A stretch of DNA of 64,000 bases from Centrapalus pauciflorus. Lineage: Eukaryota; Streptophyta; Magnoliopsida; Asterales; Asteraceae. Positions 21,591-34,691 of this stretch are shown in pieces; the first letter of the stretch is position 1, and every line of letters starts with the position of its first letter. The stretch spans positions 696,001-760,000 of the forward strand of contig JAANYP010002051.1 in NCBI GenBank assembly GCA_020465985.1, written 5' to 3'. The notes below the pieces were generated by a model. The model was not told the origin of the DNA. It searched no databases and worked only from the letters and a program-made list of their open reading frames with translations. The position numbers and the translations under genes were made by a program.

Positions 21591-22257
21591 AATCAGTGAC
21601 CATTATTTCTGGTCACTCACACTAATTGGTAGTTAAATATAGTAAACACTCAGTGACCACTTTTATTTGGTCTTTAATTTTATATTAGTGACCTGATTTT
21701 AATGACGACAATATTTTCGTCACTAAACTCACGATTAGTGACCAATTCAAAAGTAGTCACTAATATTCTGGTCACTAAACGCCTTTTTTCTTGTAGTGCT
21801 TCCAAAATCAAAATACATCAAAATACAAACATGAATCGTTCATCTCTTCATGCATATCGTTCATCGTTCATCATCAAAATACATGCATATCGTTCATCTC
21901 TTCCAAAATCAAATACATGCATTTCGTTCATTTCTTTAAAAAAAATCATCAAAATACATCATTTTATCTTTGAAGGTGTTCATCATTCATGAAATGCATC
22001 CTATTATCGCGTTTTTCATTGAAGGTGTTCATCATTCAAAAATTTATCATGCATTCAAAATGTGCGGTGATTATTGGCCGGAGAGAGAGAGAGAGAGATG
22101 GTCGGTGTAGCGTTGGTGCGATGGTGGTGCAGCGGCCGAAAGAGCGGTGGTGCGATGGTGGTGCGGTGGCCGAGAAAGCAAGACGGTGGCCGGATTTTGA
22201 GAATGAGAGGGGGGTGGGGCGGTCACATGGGGAAGGAGAGGGAGAGAGGTTGATCAT

Positions 22258-22337
<80 letters not shown>

Positions 22338-22521
22338 GTGAGGTGAGGAGAGAAAGAGGGAGAAATTTTGGTAAGTTGTTTAATGTATTGATTTGTAACC
22401 TAAACTAATTAAACCTAATTTTCTATAATTAATTAAATTTCTTATAAATTTATTCCACAAATGCCCTTAATGCACCCTTGGTAGAAAGTCCGATGCACAA
22501 AAGTTCTCAATCGAACCTCAA

Positions 22522-22523
<2 letters not shown>

Positions 22524-22617
<94 letters not shown>
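22524..22617. repeat. (TA)n microsatellite
   Basis: TA tract closing the right end of type A copy 2. Confidence 0.95.
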
Positions 22618-22620
<3 letters not shown>

Positions 22621-22751
22621 GGTATATATCATTACCAATACATGTAAATTTTCCTATATGTAAGTTGAAATATGAAGCAGCTTATAGGATGTTTGTATTG
22701 TAAAACGATCAATCCAGCAGGTTTTATTTGATTATTAAAAAATTAAAAAAT

Positions 22752-22916
22752 ATATATAATACGTATTAGCAGCAACAATAATCATTAGTGGCGACGGGTA
22801 TTAGCAGCGACACTTGGGTTTTAGTGTTAAACTTTTAGCGTCGACTTTTTAGCAGCGACATCGAGGACCTTTAGCAGCGACATTTGTCGCCGCTAAAACC
22901 CCTATTTCTTGTAGTG
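22752..22916 (+). mobile_element. CACTA-type 3' end relic
   Basis: Repeats of TTAGCAGCGACA lead into CGCCGCTAAAACCCC and the terminus TATTTCTTGTAGTG, the complement of CACTACAAGAAATA. The partner 5' end is absent from the window. It differs from the other CACTA families here in its subterminal words. Confidence 0.6.
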
Positions 22917-23109
22917 GTGATAATAGCTAGTTCCTCAACTTTGGGTTTGAAACTATATGTATATATTTATATATATCACACAAGTATATGTGAAAATTTA
23001 TTAATGTCAGACTGATGTATCTTATATATGTTTGTGTGTATTTATATGTGTATGTATGCATGCATGTATGTTTATTCTTATTTAAAGAAAACGTTAAATA
23101 TATATTAAT

Positions 23110-23291
23110 TAAGAAGTGTAATAATAATAAATCCATGTATAGATTAATAATAAATCATAAATTCAGAAAAAAAACAATTGTAATATTAATGAATCATTAT
23201 GTTTCTTACATCATCTTAAATCTAAGGTAGCGTTTGGATTACAATATTTTGATATATCAGGATTTAAATATGACAGAATTTGAAAATGACA
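23110..23291. repeat. 182-bp direct repeat, left copy
   Basis: Identical by eye to 25268-25449, from TAAGAAGTGTAATAATAATA to the end TTTGAAAATGACA. It begins at the TAA that also follows the CACTA terminus at 25267. Confidence 0.9.
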
Positions 23292-25267
23292 TTTGATGGT
23301 TCCTTTAAATTTTAGTGATGCTATGCATTCGATTTGATTATAAATTTGAGTTTATATGCACATCTTTGAAAAGAGGAACTAAAGTGTCATTTTGGCTTGG
23401 AAAACAACTTTATATAGGGTAGAATATCATCAAATACTAGATTGTTTGTTGTTTTATAGTTACAATTGTCGTTCAGCACATTGCTTGCACATTATGAACT
23501 TAAGTGAGCTTTTGGATTTTGAAGCAAGTTTGTACTAGTCAACTAGACATTTTTTAAAGGTTGAATCTAAAAAAAAGTACTTGATGTTGTGTTGTTAATT
23601 AGTTTATTATCATTCATTGGTCACCTATTTGACTCCAATTTCAGAAATAACACAAGGAAAGTAATCAAATTCAATCCTCAAATCTGTTCCAAACATAATC
23701 AAACTAATATCTAAGTGGTTGGTTCAAATCAATATACTAAACTTAACAAAATGTGAACCAAAACACTTAAACTCAACTTGTAAACTCTAGGAAGACATTT
23801 GTTTGATAAATAGACACTTTTAGACTTGATTATATTTCAAATATGTCATTTCTGATTTGACAAAATTCTGCACCAAACAGCAATCAACAATGCAGCAATT
23901 GCATATTTTAGCAACAAACTTTCATTTGATGTCGGATTTCGATGATTCTTTTTGCAACACATCATAAATACTTAAAAAACACCAAAATATTATTAACCTT
24001 TCATACCTCGTCCCTAAATCTTATTTTTATGTATTAAAGTGTCTTTAATGCAATGTTTGACTTTAAATAGTCAAATTGGAGACGTAAGTTAGTTTCATCA
24101 ATTTAAGGACTTCGAAATTAATAATTGACAATATCTGAAGTAAAAAGTTACCTGAAAAGAACAAATGTTAAAGTTTTAGAGTTATATTGTTGTTTACCAT
24201 GTCAATTGCGTATAATAAAAGTCATAATTAAGTAAATGTGATGATTATAATGCATTGGAACTATGTAGACTATAATTTCAAGTATTTCAATGGTAACAAT
24301 TTTATATATGTTTATTATTTATAGGTTCAACGCTTGTTGGCGGAAAAAGATAAAGAAATTGAAGCACGCATGGAAGAGCAGAAGAAGGAGATGGAGCAAG
24401 AGATGAATGCACGTTTGGAAGAGCAAAAAAAGGATTTGGAGGAACGCTTTAAAGCGTTAAATGATGTGTTGCTAGCCAACTTAACATCAATTTCATCACG
24501 TCCCTCTCAATAGATATTGTGTTTGACTAAACTTTATTAGCATTTAGGATGCTTGGTTAATTTTTGTTGATGATATTGTAGAATTCTACATTTGAATATT
24601 GTTTTGATACAAGTATGTAAATGGCATCGGAACGTTACCGATGAATTCTATTAAATTAGAATGTTAATTGTTTTTTTTTTTGATTTAGTAGTGTTATTGG
24701 ATTGCCAGATTATTAAGGTTATTGATTAAAAAAATACAGGAATTAATTAAAAAAGCAGTAAATAATTTTTATTTCTAGAATGCAGTTATCCCTCGGTATT
24801 CCCTCGAAAATTCGTCGGTAAGCCCTCGGAAAGCCATCAGTATGTCGTCGGTAAATAACCTCGGTAAACCGTCTGTAATGTTCTCCTTCGCCAATCCGTC
24901 GGTAATGGTGTCCCTCGTTAATCTGTCGGTAATGGTGTCCCTCGCTAATCCGTCGGTAACGGTGTCCCTCGCCAATCCGTCGGTAATATAGTCCCTCGTT
25001 AATCCGTCGGTAATATCGTCCCTCGCTAATCCGTCGGTAATATCGTCCCTCGCTAATCCGTCGGTAAATTCTGTCGGTGTTCCGTCGGTGATCAATCCAT
25101 CGGTAATCCGTCGGTAATATATTTCCGTCGGTAAATCCGTCGGTAATTCTCGTTACCGACCAGATATTTGTAACCGATACCGGCCCTCGGAAAACCGTCG
25201 GTAAATTACGTTACCGAGGGATTACCGAGGGATTCGTCCCTCGGTAATAACGTATTTTCTAGTAGTG
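23292..25267 (+). mobile_element. CACTA element, 5'-truncated 3' half
   Basis: The right terminus is TTTTCTAGTAGTG (complement of CACTACTAGAAAA), preceded by CCTCGGTAATAACG and dense TCCGTCGGTAA repeats (24830-25200). It contains the last exon of a transposon gene (24325-24513). No CACTA left end exists; instead the sequence begins abruptly at the end of the 182-bp left repeat. The frames read from the CCGTCGGTAA repeats are not genes. Confidence 0.75.
24325..24513 (+). pseudogene. Last exon of a CACTA-encoded coiled-coil protein (TNPA/Ptta-like)
   Basis: After an intron-like AT stretch ending in TATAG, 62 codons read through MEEQKKEMEQEMNARLEEQK and ERFKALNDVLLANLTSISSR, then stop (TAG 24511-24513). 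The acidic/basic heptad pattern predicts a coiled coil, as at the C-terminus of the accessory protein of plant En/Spm elements, where it would support multimerisation on subterminal repeats. It sits 750 bp inside a CACTA terminus in the sense orientation. The upstream exons are missing because the element is truncated. Family assignment rests on context and coiled-coil character. Confidence 0.6.
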
Positions 25268-25449
25268 TAAGAAGTGTAATAATAATAAATCCATGTATAG
25301 ATTAATAATAAATCATAAATTCAGAAAAAAAACAATTGTAATATTAATGAATCATTATGTTTCTTACATCATCTTAAATCTAAGGTAGCGTTTGGATTAC
25401 AATATTTTGATATATCAGGATTTAAATATGACAGAATTTGAAAATGACA
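25268..25449. repeat. 182-bp direct repeat, right copy
   Basis: Second copy, directly abutting the CACTA terminus. The sequence continues naturally here into what looks like the rest of a MITE starting GGTAGCGTTTGGATTAC, so this copy probably has the original right flank. Confidence 0.9.
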
Positions 25450-27989
25450 AGATTCAAATTTGACATGATTTGAATCATATCGGGTGTCTGGGGATTGGAG
25501 AAATATTATTATCCAAGGATGATTTTTCAAAATTGACATCCCCTCAAATCCCTTATTTGAATCGAATATTGGCAATGGTGAAAGGATATTTTAAGGTTAA
25601 GAGTGTTCATGAAGAGGTTCATTAATTGAGCAATGATAATGAGACACGGGCTTTATCAACATGCTAATCTATAAACTGGAAAAAAAAAGAAGAAGCTTAT
25701 TTAATGATAAACTTATTTAGTGACAGGTGATACAACTGTCACTATATTATATTTCTATTGTCACTTTTGGAAAATAGTTGGTAAAGAAGTATATTTTACC
25801 AACACTGTTTACATACATCCCGTAAATGTTGATGGTTTAGAGTTCAATAACATTGTTTTACTCATACTATTTTAAAAGAGTATGTAAAAGCCAACTGTTA
25901 TCGAAGCTTTTTATAGAATTGAGTGTAGAGTGTATCAGGAAATTAAATGTTAAAAACTCACAGACGGCTTACACATGGCTGAGACTACAATCAAAAGAAA
26001 TACCCTAAATCCTAGACCCCCAGAAAGTGTTTCTTGGCGATTGGGTATTTGAAAAACGACGTGACGATTAATGAAGAACTGAAGTGTTTAGATCAAGATG
26101 AAGTGATATGTTATAGTGACAAATTCCTTTTATATTATGTTAATTTTATTTACCGTGAGTATGTAACACGGATGTTGGATACTATATGCATGACAGTAAT
26201 TTGTATTGTGAAATTTTTAAATGTAATTAAAGTACATTTTTGATGTAATAGCATTGTCTATTAGTGTGAATTTAATTATTATATAATAAAAATATAAAAT
26301 ATAGAAATAAAAAACAGTAATATATTTCAAAATATAAATTGTAAAAATATTTTTATTTAGTGACAAAAATATGTGTCATTAAGTGGTATCTAGAAACCCA
26401 TCACCCCACTAAATAAATAAATCAAGGCAAACAAAATATTTATATAGATACTCATATATGACTCACAAAAACATTAGGTTTATACCCACACTTTAATTCT
26501 GTTACAATAAGGCTACATGTACTTCACTTTTCCCCGTACTTTTTTTGGTGTAGATCAATGGATTCCTATAGTGATAGCTTTCTAAGTTTTAGTGGCATTT
26601 CATTTTTAATGAGACAAAAGATGAAATGCGCGCATGCATATAGAAATTACCGGCGATGAAAAATCATAAACAGAAAGTTAAAGACATCGTAAAAGATATA
26701 AACTTAACACAACCTATAGCATGCAGTTCACAAAAATGCTTTTAAAGAAAGACAAAGAAAGCTCAAGTAAACAACAAGAGTATATATTGTAATAAACAGT
26801 TTTTTAGCACTTGTCCTTGTCCTCAACTAATTTCGATCTTTTCATTATTCGTCATTGACAAAAGTTTATAAATGAAGATCGATAAGACACATTATATATG
26901 TTTAAAATTAAATTTGGTCTGCCATCAAGTAATTAAAGAAACCCATTAATTATCATTTGTTACAATAAAACGAATACCATAAATCAAGATTTAAAGTTAA
27001 AATATATATAGCCAATGATATTGAGGAGATTTCTCATCATGCGCTGCCAAACCAATGAAAAGCTGTCTATTTGCTCTTTTGTGCATATACTTAATTAATT
27101 ATTACATAATTAAAGGAAATGAGGGTTTGAAGTTGTCCGGATTCATGACGTGCAATGGATTGTGACTTAACTGAACTTTTTGTGTGCTGAAAACTTAAAA
27201 AAAGAAAAGGTTTTAAAGATCGAGCTTAGCTAGTTGCATGGTTGCACCATAGACCAAGAACCAACCATTAATTGTATCTGGTGAATATACAATAAAAAAA
27301 ATATTAACTATGATTTATGAAGATTTAATTTGGACCTGATATATGCTCATAATATACCGCTTTGAAATTATATATATTGGCTTAGATTATCATGAGAAGT
27401 TAAATATATCTTGACAAATGTGAGAATTAACACTATGATTCATTAATTTTATATATTGATTTACTATTTTCTACATTGATTCACTTATTTTTGAATTTAT
27501 GATTCATTATTTATAAATTCAAAAATAATGAATCAATATAAAAAAGTAACTAGCTATTGATGTTCCCTAGTAGTTTGCTTGCGCATGAATGAAATCACCG
27601 AATCAATATAGGAAGTACGATCCCGGCCCAGTCGTGTTAGGTATTTGGCCAAGATACGTAGTTATTACCTTGTTGAGCAACAAAGAAATTTGGTAATCTA
27701 GCTAGCGCGCATGCATGAGCTAGCTAAACACCACACTGAATGCATCATATCCCCAAAGAGAAGCTATCAACTACGCCGAGAGGCCATATATGCAAAATTA
27801 ACATAAGAGTATAAATATTACGTTTGTGAACAAAAGATAGCTAGATATGGATATAAGTTGTATTAATTTAGTTTGGGGTACAATTCAATCTATCAACAAC
27901 ATGTATAATTAATGTATTGGTAAAAGCATAGTCGATAACTCGATAAGGTTTGAGACGGAAGCACAACCCGTGAACCACTTTATAGTCAT
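25450..27989. other. Intergenic with possible eroded CACTA-like repeats
   Basis: 25700-25800 and 26350-26550 hold TTTAGTGACA and CCCACACTTTA words like the fragment at 1921, suggesting an old relative. 26800-27250 shares short ordered blocks with 33430-33750 (GGTCTG..CCAT, CAATG..A..TGTGACTTAA-like, TTTTGTGTGC). No gene is supported; the frame at 26034-26243 has no recognisable features. Confidence 0.35.
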
Positions 27990-28271
<282 letters not shown>

Positions 28272-28641
28272 TAGGTTCAAGTGAGTACCACCCATTATGC
28301 AGCGCACCAGAAGGTACGACCCTTAGAAGTAACTTTTTTGAAAAAAATTTTCATGAACATGTTCTAATTAACATCACACAGATCATATGTGAATTTCACG
28401 CAAATCCGAACACTCTAAGCGCATGAAAACACGAATCACATAAATGCACGTTCACATACATTCAAATTTATGTAAGTGTGTGTTCACATCATTTTTTAGA
28501 AGCTAAGAGATGTGAATGTATGTGAAATTTACATATGATTTTCATAACGTTAACTAACACATGTTTATGAAAAAAAATTTAAAAAAGTTTTTTTAAAGGT
28601 GGTACCTTCTGGTGCGCTATATAAGGGTGGTACTCTCTCGA

Positions 28642-28644
<3 letters not shown>
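28272..28644 (+). mobile_element. TA-bounded element, type F copy 1
   Basis: Left TTAGGTTCAAGTGAGTACCA, right the complement of GATTCGAGAGAGTACCACC. Subterminal CAGCGCACCAGAAGGTAC is inverted at the other end as GGTACCTTCTGGTGCGCT. About 370 bp, AT-rich centre, no coding. A second copy in the same orientation is at 61885-62268. Confidence 0.8.

Positions 28645-28677
<33 letters not shown>
28645..28677. repeat. (TA)n microsatellite
   Basis: Short TA tract shared by type F and type E elements. Confidence 0.9.
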
Positions 28678-28679
<2 letters not shown>

Positions 28680-28948
28680 TGGGTTCAATGGAGAACCTCC
28701 ATGCATCGAAGCCTTGAAGAACCTCCATGCACCACCACAAATGCATCACAATTCCCCCGTAATGCATCATTATTTCAACGTGATGCATCAAATTCTCGCG
28801 TGATGCATCGATTTCTACATTATTTCCACATGATGCATCAATTTCCCGCGTGATGCATCAATTTCTACGTGATGCATTTTAGTTTTTCTAGCGATGCATT
28901 GTAATTCTCCAAGGTTCTTCGATGCATAAGGTTCTCCATTGAACCCAC

Positions 28949-28951
<3 letters not shown>
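28678..28951. mobile_element. TA-bounded element, type E copy 2
   Basis: Inverted ends GGTGGGTTCAATGGAGAACC and its complement GGTTCTCCATTGAACCCACC, with internal CGTGATGCATCAAATT repeats. Both ends abut TA tracts. The near-perfect termini suggest a young copy. Confidence 0.85.

Positions 28952-29022
<71 letters not shown>
28952..29022. repeat. (TA)n microsatellite
   Basis: TA tract closing the 28 kb chain. Confidence 0.95.
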
Positions 29023-29024
<2 letters not shown>

Positions 29025-30869
29025 TAGCCTTTTAAACGTATTGTAGGTGACAACAGCCCCAAAAACTTTCATGCGCCATGTCTACTTTACCAACTTTATA
29101 TATAGATTTGTTATAAACCGTCCATAGATATTTTGGTTAGCTTTTAAAAGTAAAGTAAGAATTTAATATGCTCAAATTGGGTGCATGTCCAGGTTGTGGT
29201 TGGGATCGGAGATCAAAGGGTTCCACGTTCTTGTTGTTTTGAATTGGAAATTCTTCTTTTCCAGTCAAATTTGAATCGAGATTTCGGTTTTCCATTTGGC
29301 GTATGATTAGGTTTTTTATCGTCAAAACTAGCTGACATTGCCTAAAAATAACTTCTATAATAAGTAAATTTTCTACTATCATAAAGTTAATATGTATTCA
29401 TTAAGAGGGAAGGAAACCCATGAATTTCGAGATACAAAGTCGCATATATCTTTATATATGATAATGAAGAAATTTTTTGACATATATCATCATATTAAGC
29501 CTTAACTTTTTTCATTTTCTCTCATAAATTTTTTTATTTACTTTCTTAAATATTGTAATTAGTTGACCAACTTCAATTTTTTTTATTTAAATATCAACCA
29601 ACCAACTACATTTCAATAAATAAGAATCTCTATATTTAAATCAAAACTATATTTTAATAAAACCTTCGATTTTTGTTAGTTTGTTATTTTTGTTGATAAA
29701 TTATTTATTTAAAATCATAACTATATTTTAATACATATCTATTAACCGATAATATTAATACTATCAAAAAAAGATAATACATGTCACGTGTCTCTTCCTC
29801 ATTTACTCTTTTTTCCCATATTTAGTTATGTATTTTACTAAGTTATATTTTTTTTTTTGTTATTCAAAATCTTTTATATATATATGTATTTATTTAAATA
29901 TCAATATTTATAAGTTTTCTGGACAGAATATTTACAAGTTTTTTGGACAGAGAATTATGTATTTTGTTATTACATAGTTTTTCAATAACTCATATACAGT
30001 AGTTTATCATTCGTATTATAAGATATTTTTTTTATTTTAAGTTTATATACATATTTTAAGAAAACGTTGAATTATTATAACTCGTGTAATACATGATATA
30101 TATCATGACAAAGAAGAATCCTTGAACTGAAATCAATAGTGACATCTTATGATATGTCCACTATGATAACTTTCAAGAAAATAAAATTTTATATAAAAGA
30201 CAAAAAAAAAAAAAAAAAGAATTAAAGAATTGCTTTTTGTCTCTTGCTACTTGGTGAAAAAGTATCATTATAAGTTTTAATTATTATATGATTCCATTTT
30301 TTTTTTCAGAAAAGTAAAATATTAAACTCAAATTGTGTATATATATTTTAGAATATTTTTGATTGATTAAAATTTTGCAAATGCATATCTGCCAAACAAC
30401 CACATGATTCACGTGTGGTTCAGTCGATCGATCTTATATATAAAAAAGTAATTAACCGGGAATTGAAACCACATGCAAAGCAATAGTACGTTTTTGTCAC
30501 TTGTGTTGTCTATTGATGCATCCATGTTAATTCATTTGTGATATCATATCAAGTATAATAAATTTATATATATTTTTTCAACTTCTAAATCCCGAAAAAA
30601 TATTATTAAAAGAAATAGAAGTTAGGCAAATTTCATAATCACAATCAAAGCTTGGGCATCAGGCCTCAGGGAGTCTAGGTACCGAGCTCGGCATCTGGAG
30701 AACACCGCCCCTTGCACTCGGCATCCAAATGCCGAGAGAGGGGGGTGAGAATGCCGCGGCATTTGTGAGTGCAAATATGTATATGTGTATGTATATCTTA
30801 ATTTAAAAAATAGGTGTGACAAAAGTGGCATTGACACCGTGTGAACGACATCAAAATGTCAATGGATGA
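29023..30869. other. AT-rich intergenic; small GC-rich patch
   Basis: No exon recognised. At 30650-30760 a GC-rich patch contains GAGCTCGGCATCTGG, ACTCGGCATCC and the complement ATGCCGAG, a small fold-back of unknown origin. The rest is low-complexity AT-rich DNA. Confidence 0.35.
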
Positions 30870-31424
30870 TAGGGGTGATCAACGGTTTGGTTTATGAGTT
30901 CGTTGGTTTCCTCGGTTTGGTTTCTTCAGTTTGAAATTTTTTTTGTCCTAAATTGAAAACCAAACCAAATCAAATTCAAAACTACATTAACCAAACAATA
31001 AATCGAATTCGAATTCGGTTTGGTTTGGTTTGGTTTGGTTTATAAACCAAATATTCAAACAACAAAACTTTCAAGCATCTTAAATTGTTAAATACAATCC
31101 CAAAATATAACGGTAACATACATAAAATGTTTTACGTTAAAAGACATTAACCCTAAAAATATCGTGTTTCCAAACAGCCTAACATTCAAGCTTCATAATA
31201 TTTTCTTCTTCAATCATTTGCTCCCAACGATCATTTATGGCTATCGGCTTGGTTTGGTTTGCTATCGGCTAGACCATAAACCAATCTAAAAACCGAGTAT
31301 TATAATCGATTTGGTCTCAGACCAAACCGAAAACCAAATTTTAAATTTGGTTTGGTTTTAATCGGATTCAGTTTTGTTTGGTTTTCGGTTTTTTGGGTGT
31401 TTGACCAAATACTGCCCACACCTA
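30870..31424. mobile_element. hAT-type MITE rich in GGTTTGG
   Basis: Termini TAGGGGTG and CACACCTA with an 8-bp direct repeat ATGGATGA (30862-30869, 31425-31432). The interior is made of GGTTTGGTTT on one side and AAACCAAACC on the other, giving a long imperfect fold-back. Confidence 0.8.
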
Positions 31425-32539
31425 ATGGATGACAAAGCTGACATGGTGTTGACGTGACTACAATTTACTTTGCAGATTTTTGGTTAATGTAACTTCACCT
31501 TAGTTGGATGTATAATAAACAAATTAAAAGATAATTTAGAGAGAAATTAATTAACTCAAAGAGTGGGGAATCTTGATTACATATTTGCTATGCATGCATG
31601 TTCTGGAACATGTGACATGAATTATTCCTGTAACCATAGCAACAGAGAACAGACGACGTCGTTCAATTAATTCCCTCTTCTTGCATAACGTTTCGTTTCC
31701 CGTTACTTTTTTCTTGCCCATCAGATCGGAATCGGATATTACCATTATTTAAAAAATAAATGAGCTCTCGAAACCTGACCTTGCTTCATGTGCTCCACCC
31801 CTCAGCCACTATACTGTCCGTGGTCCATGGAAGATGATAATTAAGGAATAATTAATAATTTATTAACAAATGAGAATCGATCAATGACATTTTAATTAAT
31901 GTTCAATCGACGATTATGATTCAATTAGTAGTGGTTTTTATGCTTCTTCTATAACATGTGATTTGTGTGTGTTGCACCAAATAAGAACTCGTACATGTTT
32001 TACACTTTAATTCAAAAATGTATAAAAAAGGTTCCGTGTTTAGCTGAATTAAGAGCTAGATACAAACGAATTAATGTTATATATATGTATATTCGTTCTA
32101 GTGAATTCTTATAAATTATCCAATAATAAATTTGTTGATATTGGAAAGAGATATTAACATAATTTGTAACATACATCATCCAAGCGATGTTTAAGTTTGT
32201 TATTCCTAACTTGGCCGGCCACTTTTTCTAACACTAGATGGAGCGTTTATCCCTTCAAAACCTTTTAAGTGGCTAGACGTATAAAGCTTGTTAAACACAT
32301 ATGTATCAACCCTGGCCTATGATGATAACCTCCTCAAACTAAAGATAAAAAATGAGATCTTGGATGATTTGAAAAGATTAGTTCATAGTTGTACGTATAC
32401 AAGAATCCCATCAAGTTGGCAAATATTTTATGGAAAGATTTTGAATATAATTGATATAGCTTTTTACCTATGAATAAGGAGGATCAATGTTAAGTTTATC
32501 TTTATTTTCATTCAATAGTTTTAAGTATGGTTAAATATA
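31425..32539. other. Intergenic, no feature recognised
   Basis: Non-repetitive AT-rich DNA; short frames at 31551-31745 (minus) and 32288-32473 (plus) have no family features. Confidence 0.35.
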
Positions 32540-32885
32540 TATATTTAACTACTCACACACACAAACGTATGTGCATAGACAAGTATAATACAACATTATA
32601 AGAATTTTCATCAAAAGAATCATACCTTATATTCAAAAAATAAATCTTACAAATGACAAAAATAAAATCATGTGAATGATGTGAATGATCATTCATATTA
32701 TATGTGCATAGACAAGTATAAATATGCATGAACATTTACATACTTTTTAAGCACATAGAAAATGTAAATATATGTGAAAGTCACATATCATGTGTGTAAT
32801 GTTAATTTAAACATAATTATAAAAAAATATTTTATAATGTTTTTTAAGGATGGTAACTTCAGCTGCACTTCACTTCAAATGATAC
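32540..32885. mobile_element. Eroded TA-bounded-type element (type B relic)
   Basis: Shows the type B interior (GTGAATGATCATTCA palindrome, AACATTTACATA, CACATATCATGTG) and ends in AAGGATGGTAACTTCAGCTG, a decayed GGTACCTTC box. Only a few TA units remain on the left. Confidence 0.5.
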
Positions 32886-32975
32886 ACTTTTGAATCTAAA
32901 TCATATAATATAATCTAGTAATGAAAGGAAATTGAAAGAAATTATAAAAGATGATCAATATATAGATCGAGTTAA

Positions 32976-33347
32976 GAGGGTGTTTGGTTTGCGTTATATA
33001 CGTGATTATTAGCTTATTACGTTACAATAACGCAAATAATTGGTTTAAAGTGTTTGGATTGCATACGTTAATAAGTGATTATTTGCGTTTAGCGTTTGTC
33101 CTACCACACTTTTTCATAAGTTAAAAATTGTAGCTTATTTGCTTAATAAGTGATTATTTGGTCATTTTACAAGTAAAAACGCAAATCCAAACACTTTAAA
33201 AACTGATTATTTGATAATTATGATATCAAACAGTAGAAGCTAAACCAAACACTACATTTCCTGCAGCACTTTTTGTTACAACAATTATCTGATTATCAGT
33301 TTTTAAAACGCTACAGCACTTTTTCAAACGCAAATCCAAACACCCTC
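32976..33347. mobile_element. Tourist/Harbinger-type MITE, 372 bp, copy 1
   Basis: 12-bp inverted termini GAGGGTGTTTGG with a 3-bp duplication TAA (32973-32975, 33348-33350). Subterminal GCGTTATATACGTGATTATT and CAAACGCAAATCC. Same length and sequence, inverted, as 45329-45700. Confidence 0.85.
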
Positions 33348-34119
33348 TAAGTAGCATACAGTCAAATCCATTTGTAGCTTTCCATTAACTAATCATCCAC
33401 AAAAGTTGAGATTTCAATCAGAAAATAATATAATAAATCTGGTCTGGATCTGCCATATATCAAGCTACAAAAGAAGCATAAATTTAACAATCAATTAAGA
33501 TTGAAAGTCATGATGTAGTTGCCAATGAAACCAATTATTAGAGGTTCTGTCTACTCGATCATGTGCCGATAAACCAATCGGAAGTTCTCTATTTGCCATT
33601 TTTATGCATGAAAAAGGCAGGCCCACACATGTTTTATCATATTAGTTAAAGAATATAGATTAATTCGTACTTGACTCGATCGATCTGCAGGCAGTGCAAT
33701 GGAATGTGACATACCTAAATTGAATTACTTTTGTGTGCAGAAAAATCTAAAGAAATGGTTAATGCTTGTATTTATTATAAAGAAAAATCTAAAGACATAT
33801 TCCAAACAACAACCATTACATGCAGTGAAGAATTCATATTTTTGAATATTAAAACTGATATTGATTATAAAGGTTCTGTCTGTGCTTGTACAACTTTTAT
33901 TATCTTTACATGAATTGTCATATATAATTATATACTCGCAAGAGGTGTGCACGATTTTCTAAAAATATAAACCTAAACTGTCCAAGCGGTTCGGCAAGAT
34001 GGCCTATGGCACAAGCCTTAAATTTTTGTAGGGTCTCAAAAAAGTTAACCTATGTATATATATTAGTTGCCCCAACACAAAATCTATACTAATTTTTATA
34101 ATATTAGTGAACTTTATAA

Positions 34120-34185
<66 letters not shown>

Positions 34186-34475
34186 GGCCTTTCTATGATT
34201 ATTGCCTAGGGATTTCAAAATCTAAGTGACGACCTAGTGAACTTTATAAATATATATAAACACGGAAAAGAGCCCGCACGTTGTGGTGGGAATAAGTTTG
34301 TGTTCTAATGAATAATTAATATAATCGAAATACGAAAAGCAACGTATTTACATATAAATGACAATTGAAGTCAATCATGGACACAAAGATAATGACTCTG
34401 AAACAACTAATAACACATTTACCAAAAGATCGAATTCATAAAAATTAGTAGCTTAGTAATAGAATTTGGTACAAG

Positions 34476-34691
34476 TAGGGGTGACAATTTGAGCTCATTC
34501 AAACAAACGGGTTGACGACCAAAAGGTATAAATTTTACATAATTTTGAATTTTTTCAAAGAACAATTTTTTTTAATACACAATTTTATAAATTTTCATTT
34601 TTTTTAAAAAATTATGTTTTATCTTAGTTTTCTACAATGGGTCCATTTAACTCTTCGGCCCGTTGGCAACGGGTCAAGATTGCCACCTCTA
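34476..34691. mobile_element. hAT-type MITE, 216 bp, nested
   Basis: Termini TAGGGGTGAC and GCCACCTCTA flanked by a perfect 8-bp duplication GGTACAAG (34468-34475, 34692-34699). Interior has ACGGGTTGACG and its complement-like CCGTTGGCAACGGG. Confidence 0.85.

Noticed and set aside
21989..22408. Arg/Glu-rich 139-residue frame
   Set aside because: Half of it is translated GT/GA microsatellite; it lies inside a non-coding TA-bounded element.
24775..25095. Minus-strand frame with repeated ITDGLARD units
   Set aside because: Translation of the CACTA subterminal CCGTCGGTAA repeats.
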